Positions 1-6,913 of a DNA stretch of 64,000 bases are shown here, piece after piece. A program made the translations under genes and the position numbers. Source of the stretch: Paenibacillus silvestris (GTDB taxonomy: Bacteria; Bacillota; Bacilli; Paenibacillales; NBRC-103111); NCBI RefSeq assembly GCF_009882985.1, contig NZ_WTUZ01000040.1:496001-560000 (forward strand), written 5' to 3'. Numbering within the stretch: position 1 is the first letter of the stretch; every line of letters begins with the position of its first letter. The notes below the pieces were generated by a model. It searched no databases, was not told where the DNA came from, and worked only from the letters and a program-made list of their open reading frames with translations.

Positions 1-541
1 CATGCCACTTGTTTGCCCCATCCATTTTGGCAGCTTCAATGATTTCATGAGGGAACGATTGGAAAAATTGAATCAATAGAAATACCCCAAGCGCACCACC
101 GGAATACGGCAAAATAAGAACATAATACGTATTGATTAAATTCAAATTGCTGAAGTTCAAGTATTGCGGCAGAAACGAAATGATACCGGGTACCATCAAT
201 GAGCCGACGAATAAGGCAATTAGCGTCCTTTTGAAAGGCAGATCAAGCTTCGTTAACGCGTATGCCGCCATCGTGTCGAGCACAATAACCAAGAAAGTCG
301 CTGCAAAACCTACAAAAAACGAATTGAAAATCCACCGAAAAATCGGGACCTCAACGTCACCGCCGACAAAGATCGTATGAAAATTATCCCACGTAAATTC
401 CTGCGGGAACAAATGAAAGACTGGGGCCATTACTTCAACGTCGGTTTTGAACGAATTGGAAAACATCCATAGGATGGGCAAAAGAAATATGATGCCTAAC
501 ACACTAGCGAGCACCACATAAAATAGCTTCAAAGATTTCAA
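1..541 (-). CDS. Carbohydrate ABC transporter permease (MalG/LacG type), 3' end cut by window edge
   Basis: This is the inner-membrane permease partner of a sugar importer. Reading leftwards from a TTG start at 541, the protein begins LKSLKLFYVVLASVLGIIFL, a first membrane segment, and continues through further hydrophobic stretches to the EAA-loop motif EAAKMDGANKW at the window edge, which contacts the ATPase in this family. About 180 codons are present; roughly 90 to 100 C-terminal residues are missing. The AAAGGAG ribosome site lies inside the end of the upstream permease gene, 9 bases from the TTG, so the two permeases are translationally close. The ATPase is not in the window; such systems often use a shared MsmX-like ATPase (family knowledge). 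Confidence 0.9.
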   Translation of the reverse strand, partial: MKSLKLFYVVLASVLGIIFLLPILWMFSNSFKTDVEVMAPVFHLFPQEFTWDNFHTIFVGGDVEVPIFRWIFNSFFVGFAATFLVIVLDTMAAYALTKLDLPFKRTLIALFVGSLMVPGIISFLPQYLNFSNLNLINTYYVLILPYSGGALGVFLLIQFFQSFPHEIIEAAKMDGANKWH

Positions 542-547
542 CGTCCT

Positions 548-1444
548 CTACTCCTTTCTGTTCGTGACTTTAAATTGAATGACGGATACGATCATGATCG
601 TTAACCCCATGAGAATGGCCATGGCCGATGCGGAGCCAATCTCCCGTGCTGTATAAGCCGTTTGCAGAATGCCCATAAGCAGAACCTTGGTCTCGTCCCC
701 AGCATTACTCATGAGATTGGGCTGAGCGAAAACATTGTATGAAGCAATCGTGGAAGTAATCAGAACAAAAATGACAACAGGCCTAATCGACGGCAAAGTG
801 ATGTTTTTCAGCCTATCCCAACCATTGGCTCCATCAATTCTTGCTGCTTCATATAGATCCTCTGGAACGCCATTAAGCGCATTAACAAAGATAATCATAT
901 TAAAGCCAATCGTCCACCACAGGGTCGCCACTACCAACGCTATCCAGACAAACGGTTTATCCAGCAGCCAAGGAATCGGATCAAACTCATGAATCCCCAT
1001 CTTAGCTAAGAGCAAATTGATAAATCCTCCTGTAACATCAAACATCCTTTTCCAAATAACAGCCATCACGGTTGCCGAAACCGCATACGGAATGAAATAG
1101 ATCGAGCGGAAGAAGGATCGCAGTTTGGCCGGAAGCGCATTTAACAATAGGGCGAAGCCTAAACCTACGATGACTAGAAACGGAACAGAGAAGACAACGA
1201 ACTTCAAAGTCGCTTTCATGCCGATAAAAAAGAGATCATTCTCTTGCGTACCTTCTGTGAAAATGCTCTTGTAATTGTTAAGTCCAACAAAAGGATGTAC
1301 GGGATCAAGCAAATTATATTGTTTGAGACTAATCAGAAAACCATAAATAATTGGAATTAACGTGAAAGCCATAAAAGCCACAAAATACGGAAGTATGAAT
1401 AAGCTAGAAGTCAGCTTTGATTTCCAAGAGGATGTTGTAAGCAA
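548..1444 (-). CDS. Carbohydrate ABC transporter permease (MalF/UgpA type)
   Basis: 298 aa integral membrane protein, first permease of the sugar importer. Hydrophobic segments occur near residues 12-35, 75-105, 110-135, 160-185, 205-230 and 265-290, fitting six membrane passes. The EAA loop YEAARIDGANGWDRLKNITLP (about residues 195-215) is visible. The start is a TTG at 1444 preceded by AGGAGG with 8 bases spacing. It lies 65 bases downstream of the binding-protein gene, across a small hairpin, and only 6 bases separate its stop from the next permease start. Substrate cannot be told from sequence; the family includes maltose, glycerol-3-phosphate and oligosaccharide importers. Confidence 0.92.
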   Translation of the reverse strand: MLTTSSWKSKLTSSLFILPYFVAFMAFTLIPIIYGFLISLKQYNLLDPVHPFVGLNNYKSIFTEGTQENDLFFIGMKATLKFVVFSVPFLVIVGLGFALLLNALPAKLRSFFRSIYFIPYAVSATVMAVIWKRMFDVTGGFINLLLAKMGIHEFDPIPWLLDKPFVWIALVVATLWWTIGFNMIIFVNALNGVPEDLYEAARIDGANGWDRLKNITLPSIRPVVIFVLITSTIASYNVFAQPNLMSNAGDETKVLLMGILQTAYTAREIGSASAMAILMGLTIMIVSVIQFKVTNRKE

Positions 1445-1473
1445 GGGATTCCCCTCCTTTTTTTAAAATGGAA

Positions 1474-1494
1474 GACGGGTAACATGTACCCGCC
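1474..1494 (-). other. Intercistronic hairpin between binding protein and permease genes
   Basis: The arms CGGGT (1476-1480) and ACCCG (1487-1492 region) form a short hairpin in the 65-base gap. There is no T-run directly after it on the transcribed strand. Such hairpins in sugar importer operons often stabilise the upstream message so that binding protein is made in excess; that role is inferred here. Confidence 0.45.
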
Positions 1495-1509
1495 TGCCTT
1501 GGTTCGTCC

Positions 1510-2838
1510 CTATTTTTTGTTCATAGCAATCGTGGATTTTGCAGCTGCATCATCAAGGGCCGCTTTTGGATCCTTTTTACCTTGCAGCGCATTCGCCAGC
1601 TCACTCCAGATACTGTCGGAGATTGGACCCCAGTTCAAGACTTTTGGAGCAAATTGCACATAATCAAATTCTTTTGCCACTTCTGTTTGTTGTTGCGTCA
1701 TTGCTTTGAACGCTGCGCTGTCACGAACGACTTTGGACGCAACTGCTTGACCGGACTCTGCCCAGTCAATGGAATTACTCGATACGTATTTCAAGAAATC
1801 GCCGACCCCAGCTAGCACCGCTGCATCTGTCGTTGATTTAGGAATGATAAAATTGTGCGATCCGCCGAAAACGGCTTGTTTCACTGTGCCTAATTGCGGC
1901 ACTTGGGCTACACCGTAGTTCACTTTCGCTTTATCGAAAGCGTCTTTGGCCCATGGTCCGTTGAAATGCATTGCGCTTTTACCTTGTTGGAACAAGTTGA
2001 AATCGCCATCAGCCGCCACAGTTGGTGGGGAGACTTTCATTGTGGTCAAGCTTCTCATGAAGGTAACAGCCTCAACGCCTGCAGGTGAGTTGTAAGCAAT
2101 ATTTCCTTTCTCATCAAGGAAGCTGCCGCCATTTTGGAACAGGACTGTCGGGAATAAGAAGTTCTGAATCCAGAACGTTGGCATCGCTGCTCCCCAAATC
2201 CCTTTGGACGGATCTGTAAGTTTTTTCGCTGCATCAACAAATTCTTGACGATTCGTTGGAGGAGCTGTAATGCCTGCGGCTGCAAACAAATCTTTATTGT
2301 AGTACATAATTAATGGGTGAATATCCAGCGGAATGCTGTACCATTTGTTATCTTTGGTCGAATAGTCCACAGTTGCAGCCGGGAAGTTGCTTTTCTCCAC
2401 ACCAACGGATTTCGCCACTTCGTCAAGCGGCTGTAACAAATCTTTGGCAATATACGTAGGCGTTTGATCAAGATGCATAATAGCCACATCAGGAACCCCT
2501 TTTTTCGTTGCAATCGCCGTATCCAGCAGCTTGTAGTAGTCGCCGCTAGGTTGAATCGTCATTTTCACGTTGTATTTGTCTTGTGATTTATTATAGTTGT
2601 CCACAATTTTCTTCATAAAAGGACCGTCATTGCCGGAGAAAGGATTCCAGAAGTTCACGGTGATTTTCTCGCCGCTTTTTGCTGGCTCAGGCGCTTTGGT
2701 CGCTGCTGCTGTCGAAGCTGCCGGCGCTGTTGTCCCCGCAGCTGGCTCAGCTGTTTTCGTGGACGAGCATCCTGTCAAAACTATAGCGAAAGAAAGGCAA
2801 GTAAAACCGATCACTTTAAAGCTGTTCATTTTCATCAT
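1510..2838 (-). CDS. Sugar ABC transporter substrate-binding lipoprotein
   Basis: 442 aa extracellular solute-binding protein of family 1 that captures sugar for the downstream permeases. The N-terminus is a lipoprotein signal (MMKMNSFKVIGF, hydrophobic core, lipobox LTGC with the lipidated Cys near residue 24), followed by an Ala/Pro/Thr-rich linker of about 35 residues and a mature domain starting ITVNFWNPFSGNDG. The motif NGPWAKDAFDKAKVNYGVAQ is typical of family 1 binding proteins. GGGAG lies 9 bases upstream of the first of two adjacent ATG codons. It is the first gene of the operon. No regulator is adjacent. Confidence 0.93.
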   Translation of the reverse strand: MMKMNSFKVIGFTCLSFAIVLTGCSSTKTAEPAAGTTAPAASTAAATKAPEPAKSGEKITVNFWNPFSGNDGPFMKKIVDNYNKSQDKYNVKMTIQPSGDYYKLLDTAIATKKGVPDVAIMHLDQTPTYIAKDLLQPLDEVAKSVGVEKSNFPAATVDYSTKDNKWYSIPLDIHPLIMYYNKDLFAAAGITAPPTNRQEFVDAAKKLTDPSKGIWGAAMPTFWIQNFLFPTVLFQNGGSFLDEKGNIAYNSPAGVEAVTFMRSLTTMKVSPPTVAADGDFNLFQQGKSAMHFNGPWAKDAFDKAKVNYGVAQVPQLGTVKQAVFGGSHNFIIPKSTTDAAVLAGVGDFLKYVSSNSIDWAESGQAVASKVVRDSAAFKAMTQQQTEVAKEFDYVQFAPKVLNWGPISDSIWSELANALQGKKDPKAALDDAAAKSTIAMNKK

Positions 2839-3110
2839 ATTGTCAAGCTCCCTTCAATTTAAACACAGATTATAGTAGTTGCATCTCAGGACCATCTTGT
2901 GTCAAAATTGTAGTGATGATTGAATTTCGCCAAAAATTCAGTCTCACTACCGACGAGCGATATGAAGGAGTGCCCACACCAATGGACCCTTTTATCGCTT
3001 TTTCTTTTTCGATCCCCCTTCTTCCATTTCTTGCCCACAACTTAACTATAATAACTTTAAGAAAACGTTACCATGACGATATTCAAGAACCTTTGGACAT
3101 ATTTTCAGAT
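2839..3110. promoter_or_regulatory. Upstream region of the sugar ABC operon, with -10 box and cre-like site
   Basis: No gene is seen here. On the minus strand a perfect -10 hexamer TATAAT (2869-2874) stands 31 bases before the ATG with only a weak -35. Further upstream, 3060-3073 reads AGAAAACGTTACCA, which fits 12 of 14 positions of the catabolite-responsive element consensus TGWAANCGNTNWCA and is equally compatible with a LacI-family operator. It lies about 190 bases upstream of the -10 box, far for direct repression, so its role is uncertain. Confidence 0.45.
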
Positions 3111-3162
3111 AAAAAAAGCCTTAGACCCAGATGCTGTTCACATCTCATGGGTCAAGGCTTTA
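3111..3162 (-). terminator. Intrinsic terminator after the methyltransferase gene
   Basis: Arms TGGGTCAAGGCTTT and AAGCCTTAGACCCA pair (one bulge) and are followed on the minus strand by seven T residues, just after the stop at 3167. Confidence 0.85.
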
Positions 3163-3166
3163 TTTC

Positions 3167-3880
3167 TCATGATTTTTGAACGATCCATGTGATGCAGTCC
3201 GTTTTCAGCAGAATGTTCCTCATCTCTCGTTCAATATTGAAAACTAACGGCTTTATGGTTGACTTGAGAACCGTCCATCCTTCAAACGCTTTTTTCAAAT
3301 AAGCACTTGCTTGCTCAGTCGTTAGATTAATTTCCATTAAGGCTTCTAAATGTTCTCCAGACTCAGCATCTACTTCTTCTATGTTCGAATTCATAATAAT
3401 GCAGGTAATGCCGCCATTTTTCGTACCCAGTGCCATGTTGGAAAGCAGCGAAGCAAGCTTGCTTTCAGATTCAACATGCTCAATAACAGAAACCGCTACT
3501 ATGTAATCAAAATGATCAACTGGAATGTCATAGTCGGCTATATCTGACAAGTATGGACGTATTCGTGAACTCACACCATGGTCTTCACTATATCTCATGA
3601 GCCTATCTAACGCTGATTGGAGTAGATCAACACAGACAACGTTACCAGATTTTCCTTGCAGCCTTTCTGCAATAGGAATACTGTTTCTGCCCACCCCGCA
3701 GCCAAGATCCAATACGCTTAGACTCTCATAATCATCAAAAAAATCTAACGTGTCCATAACCGACCTTACCGGTTTATGCAGCCATGTTCCAGCTTCGAAC
3801 AACGTATAGTTGTCATAGCAAGCCTCATGGTATTTCCTTTCTTCGGCTCTTATTCGCACAATTCTGTCGTCCATATCCAC
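3167..3880 (-). CDS. Class I SAM-dependent methyltransferase
   Basis: 237 aa cytoplasmic protein. The SAM-binding motif I reads LSVLDLGCGVGRNSIPIAER (about residues 54-73), followed by an acidic residue at the end of strand 2 (VVCVDLLQ) and a motif FDYIVAVSVIEHVES for strand 4, the standard methyltransferase-11/12 fold. The substrate is not deducible. The N-terminus (VRIRAEERKYHEACYDNYTL) resembles small-molecule methyltransferases. The start is a GTG at 3880 with GAGGGG six bases upstream; an in-frame ATG two codons later is the alternative. It is monocistronic, ends in its own terminator, and has a repeat array immediately upstream. Confidence 0.85.
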   Translation of the reverse strand: MDMDDRIVRIRAEERKYHEACYDNYTLFEAGTWLHKPVRSVMDTLDFFDDYESLSVLDLGCGVGRNSIPIAERLQGKSGNVVCVDLLQSALDRLMRYSEDHGVSSRIRPYLSDIADYDIPVDHFDYIVAVSVIEHVESESKLASLLSNMALGTKNGGITCIIMNSNIEEVDAESGEHLEALMEINLTTEQASAYLKKAFEGWTVLKSTIKPLVFNIEREMRNILLKTDCITWIVQKS

Positions 3881-4002
3881 ATCTGTCCCCTCAGCAAATT
3901 TCCCACCCTATCCAAATTCACCAGATAATCGTCAATTGAATGATTTCGACATTTGCTGCTGAAGCCCTTGTCCCAGCTAAGGACTAGTACGCAAATTCTG
4001 AT

Positions 4003-4187
4003 CTAACGGACCTCATCGCCGTTATTTCCGATAAATAACGCTCTTTTCGAAGCTAACGGACTCCAGCGTCGTTATATGACCAAAACAGAGCTGCATTCCA
4101 TGCTAGGAACGTGAATAACAGCTCTGGCGTCCGTTAGACTATGCAAACGCCCGATTTTCACCGAATAACGGCTGCTCAGTCCGTTAG
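4003..4187. repeat. Symmetric array of four 23-bp repeats (CTAACGGA...GTTAT), two direct and two inverted
   Basis: Units at 4003-4025 and 4053-4075 read CTAACGGAC, nine variable bases, then GTTAT. Units at 4115-4137 and 4165-4187 are the same element inverted (ATAAC ... GTCCGTTAG). Spacings are 50, 62 and 50 bases, so the array is mirror-symmetric about position 4095. Between the inner units AGAGCTG (4086-4092) can pair with CAGCTCT (4119-4125). The whole could fold as nested hairpins. It lies in the gene-free stretch 3881-4288 upstream of the methyltransferase and looks like a REP/BIME-type dispersed element. Confidence 0.8.
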
Positions 4188-4212
4188 CACAATACGTGCA
4201 TCACCCCTCCCC

Positions 4213-4256
4213 CAAAAAACAAAGAAGCTTCAAGTTTTCACTCGAAGCCCGCTTTG
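4213..4256 (-). terminator. Intrinsic terminator after the small holin-like gene
   Basis: On the minus strand CAAAG...GGCTTC pairs with GAAGC...CTTTG around an AAAA-containing loop, followed by six T residues (4214-4219). Confidence 0.75.
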
Positions 4257-4288
4257 TCCATTCCCATCCTGTCCCCTATTGAAATTGA

Positions 4289-4459
4289 TTAGGATTTCTG
4301 ATGGTTTGTATAAATACCTACAACAGATAGCAACGCAGCAACACCATTGGCGATCGCATTCATATCTTCATTTTTGATAAGGTCCATACCGTACGCGTCC
4401 AAAATCAATTTGGCTGCACCAATTAAACCTAAAGTTAACGTATAGTAGTTTACTTTCAT
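4289..4459 (-). CDS. Small holin-like membrane protein, 56 aa
   Basis: The protein starts MKVNYYTLTLGLIGAAKLIL and ends ALLSVVGIYTNHQKS. It has a hydrophobic segment at about residues 6-21, a polar middle (DAYGMDLIKNEDMNAIANG) and a second hydrophobic stretch at 38-50. This layout, with the VVGIYTNH-like end, resembles phi-LC3-type phage holins and their stand-alone chromosomal relatives, but no lysin or other phage gene is near. A strong GGAGGTGAGAG ribosome site precedes the ATG and a terminator follows, so it is very likely expressed. Function is uncertain. Confidence 0.75.
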   Translation of the reverse strand: MKVNYYTLTLGLIGAAKLILDAYGMDLIKNEDMNAIANGVAALLSVVGIYTNHQKS

Positions 4460-4548
4460 CTCTCTCACCTCCTATTAACATAGGATGCTATATTTTATGA
4501 GAGAGACTTGGATTCGGACATGTCCAAATGACGGGGATACAGGCGCAC

Positions 4549-4580
4549 AAAAAAAGCCGCCTCCTCATTCAAGGCAGCAG
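4549..4580 (-). terminator. Intrinsic terminator after the SLH protein gene
   Basis: GCTGCCT (4572-4578 complement) pairs with AGGCGGC (4556-4562 complement) and seven T residues follow on the minus strand. Confidence 0.85.
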
Positions 4581-4591
4581 CTAGCTGGTGA

Positions 4592-5494
4592 TCATTGCAA
4601 AACCGCAGGTTTAGCGATCGCTGTATATTTGGAAGAGACGAATGTTTCTGCCTTAGCTACTGTAATCACTTGTGGATACATCATATCCGGCTTAGGCTTC
4701 TGAATCGTATAGCGAATCACAGCTTTCCCGTCATTCTGGAACTCAATCCCCTGGATGGCAATGCCATATCCGGGATTCGGCAGTTCTTTGGACAGTGTCA
4801 CTTTGTTGACTTCGTCATTCACTTTCTCAACCCTCACCGACACCTCTTCTACCGGTGCCTGGTTCTGTGCATGAGCTTCTACATATTGAATCGCCTGGTA
4901 GACCCAGTTCGCTGCTTCGCCACGCGTCAGTTCAGCTTTCGGGTTGAACTTGCCGTCTTGATCAAGTTTGGTGATTTTGTACAACAGCAATCTTTGCAAA
5001 GTGCCTTGATAATTGATGTTAATTTGATCCTCATCCTTGATCACAATAAACATTTTGACAAGCGGGAAATTGCCTTTCGTTTCCATCGCACGCACTAACA
5101 AATCCCCAAATTGCTCACGTGAAATGGTAGCATTCGGATTGACATCCTTAGGAATCTCCAGTCCATTATAATGAGCAATGATAAAAGCGTCCGCATACCA
5201 CGCGTCATTGGGAACATTCGTGTACGTGTCCGATGCCAATGGCTGCTTGATGAAACGTATCGTATCCATATTCAAGTTCAAGCCTTTCACAATCATTTGC
5301 ACGCTTTGCGCATAACTGATTTTACCTTTTGGCACATAGTGCTCACTGTCGATACCGCTTACAATCCCACGATTTTTCAGCGCCAAAACAGCTTCCGATT
5401 GACCCTCTTCCAGGTCTGAGAATGCAAATACCGAACTAAAACTCAATGAGCTAATCAACAGAGATGTAAGTGTTACAGCGGCTAATTTTTTCAT
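4592..5494 (-). CDS. Secreted S-layer homology domain protein with PrcB-like C-terminal domain
   Basis: 300 aa exported cell-wall protein. The signal peptide runs MKKLAAVTLTSLLISSLSFS to about residue 24. Three SLH-type segments follow: FSDLEEGQSEAVLALKNRGI (from about 25), YTNVPNDAWYADAFIIAHYN (from about 85) and a last one ending ELTRGEAANWVYQAIQYVEA (about 195). The C-terminal 80 residues (PNPGYGIAIQGIEF ... YPQVITVAKAETFV) look like the PrcB C-terminal domain, seen in treponemal protease-complex subunits and many Firmicute SLH proteins. SLH domains would bind pyruvylated wall polymer. The ATG at 5494 is preferred over 5500 because TAAGGAG is 9 bases away. Confidence 0.85.
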   Translation of the reverse strand: MKKLAAVTLTSLLISSLSFSSVFAFSDLEEGQSEAVLALKNRGIVSGIDSEHYVPKGKISYAQSVQMIVKGLNLNMDTIRFIKQPLASDTYTNVPNDAWYADAFIIAHYNGLEIPKDVNPNATISREQFGDLLVRAMETKGNFPLVKMFIVIKDEDQININYQGTLQRLLLYKITKLDQDGKFNPKAELTRGEAANWVYQAIQYVEAHAQNQAPVEEVSVRVEKVNDEVNKVTLSKELPNPGYGIAIQGIEFQNDGKAVIRYTIQKPKPDMMYPQVITVAKAETFVSSKYTAIAKPAVLQ

Positions 5495-5603
5495 CTTCAT
5501 TCTCTCCTTATCGTTTATATATGACTTCATGTGTTGTTACCTACTTAACGTTATTCATTAGAGAAATGTTGCAAAATATACCAGGTAAGCACCTATTCTT
5601 CGT

Positions 5604-6155
5604 TCATGCGAGCAATTGAAGCAAGTTCTCTTTGATCGACTCCTCCATCATCTCGTTTCTAACAAGCTTCCTAATTAATTCTTCATTCCTGTTTGTATGT
5701 TTCAAATAATTATACAAAAGCTCTGCCTTAGACTCCCTGCCCATCATTGTATAAGCCACATACCAAGTTTCAGGGGCGCTCAACGGGATACCATGCCAGC
5801 TTCCACTATGCCCATCCCTATTCCCTTTCCCCTCACCGACTCCTTTTTCAAGCGGCAGCCTCACGATCCCTTTAATGCTCCGCAGTGCGAAATACCCAAT
5901 GAAATCGATGGATAAGGGTACAACCTGTATCCGATACTCGCTCGCAAAGAGACCATCGCCACTTGGCTGCTCTTGCCATGAATATCCTTGAATGACCTTG
6001 AGAAGCTTCTCTTTGGGACACTCGACAAGAAGATCCCAATCATTAACTTGTTCTACTAGTCCTAAAGCATGCAATAAACCGCTCCCACCCAGCGCGTAGG
6101 AAATACCAGACTCCTTAAGTTCAACTGTTATTCTTACAAGATCTTTTATTTCCAT
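5604..6155 (-). CDS. Nucleotidyltransferase-fold protein
   Basis: 183 aa. The N-terminal part has the hallmark of minimal nucleotidyltransferases: GGSGLLHALGL (about residues 23-33) followed by the acidic pair in VNDWDLLVE (37-45). A third acidic residue may lie in LSIDFIGYF. The C-terminal 60 residues (APETWYVAYTMMGRESKAEL ... helices) resemble the accessory region of such proteins. Relatives include aminoglycoside nucleotidyltransferases and MNT antitoxins, but no HEPN partner is adjacent, so a defence or resistance role is not supported. It could be an orphan family member of unknown substrate. Confidence 0.7.
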   Translation of the reverse strand: MEIKDLVRITVELKESGISYALGGSGLLHALGLVEQVNDWDLLVECPKEKLLKVIQGYSWQEQPSGDGLFASEYRIQVVPLSIDFIGYFALRSIKGIVRLPLEKGVGEGKGNRDGHSGSWHGIPLSAPETWYVAYTMMGRESKAELLYNYLKHTNRNEELIRKLVRNEMMEESIKENLLQLLA

Positions 6156-6262
6156 TCTTATTCTCTTTTCTATTTGTAGTATTTGGTTTATTTTGGAATC
6201 TCAATCATATACTGATCTTAGTTTCTAGGGACAGGCCGATGTTCTGGAAAGGAAGCGTTTAG

Positions 6263-6898
6263 ATGCAGAATTGGTTTATTATTTTCATATACAATTTATT
6301 TACCAACGTCGATAACGCCATTATGATTCAAAATTCACTGAACAGATACAGCCTGAGAAGTAAATTCAGATTTTACCTTCTAGGTCTTTTATGCCTGCTC
6401 CGCATCATCTATATCGCTTGTGTCCAGTCTTGGTATCGAATTCCTTACATGAACATAGCGACTGCCGCCATTATGTTGTTTTTTGCTATACGGATGGTAT
6501 TGCCTAAGAATCAAATGAGAAAACATTTCTCCTTATTATGGATTTTCACCAGCATAGCTTCTTTAGATTTAGTCATGGGAATTGACAGTATTCTGCTATC
6601 AGCCAGGCTCTCGGATAATGTAGCATTTATCGCAACAGGCGTGCTCCCGGCCTTATTTCTTCTATTCTTTTTTTCCTCCAAAATGGAAGAGTTTTTCTTC
6701 AAAATGCCTTGGTTGGAAATCGTCATAGCCGGACTATTAGCGCAACTCGCTGTTCTGCAAATAAAAAAAGAACCAGGTATCCTGCTGCTGCTTCAAGAGG
6801 AATGGTTCGATTTGGTTGGTATCATCGCGATGTGCTTGATTTGCGGTGTGGGTTGGTTTAATTATTTGAGAAGCCGATCATTTCCACTCTCAAAATGA
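6263..6898 (+). CDS. TerC family integral membrane protein (YjbE-like)
   Basis: 211 aa with about seven hydrophobic segments. Two copies of an acidic membrane motif, NVDNAIMIQ (near residue 16) and SLDLVMGIDSILLS (near residue 99), match the paired Asp-containing helices of the TerC/YjbE family, which are implicated in metal (Mn) export and metalation of secreted enzymes. Family knowledge supports a metal-related role at the membrane; nothing in this sequence shows the ion. AAAGGA lies 9 bases before the ATG. It is divergent from the nucleotidyltransferase-like gene and has no clear terminator before the convergent gene at 6914. Confidence 0.8.
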   Translation: MQNWFIIFIYNLFTNVDNAIMIQNSLNRYSLRSKFRFYLLGLLCLLRIIYIACVQSWYRIPYMNIATAAIMLFFAIRMVLPKNQMRKHFSLLWIFTSIASLDLVMGIDSILLSARLSDNVAFIATGVLPALFLLFFFSSKMEEFFFKMPWLEIVIAGLLAQLAVLQIKKEPGILLLLQEEWFDLVGIIAMCLICGVGWFNYLRSRSFPLSK

Positions 6899-6913
6899 TT
6901 CATCCATGCTTTT

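Noticed and set aside
2913..3179. 88-aa plus-strand frame upstream of the sugar operon
   Set aside because: It lacks a ribosome site and runs through the methyltransferase terminator.
3881..4290. CRISPR array from regularly spaced 23-bp repeats
   Set aside because: Only four units, two of them inverted, with uneven spacers and no cas genes.
4289..4459. Prophage remnant signalled by a holin-like gene
   Set aside because: No integrase, lysin, capsid or attachment site in the surrounding sequence.
4595..5098. 167-aa plus-strand frame opposite the SLH protein gene
   Set aside because: No ribosome site, Cys/His/Phe-rich composition typical of antisense frames, and the minus-strand frame has clear SLH domains.
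5604..6155. MNT/HEPN toxin-antitoxin pair
   Set aside because: Only the nucleotidyltransferase-fold protein is present; no HEPN partner lies next to it.
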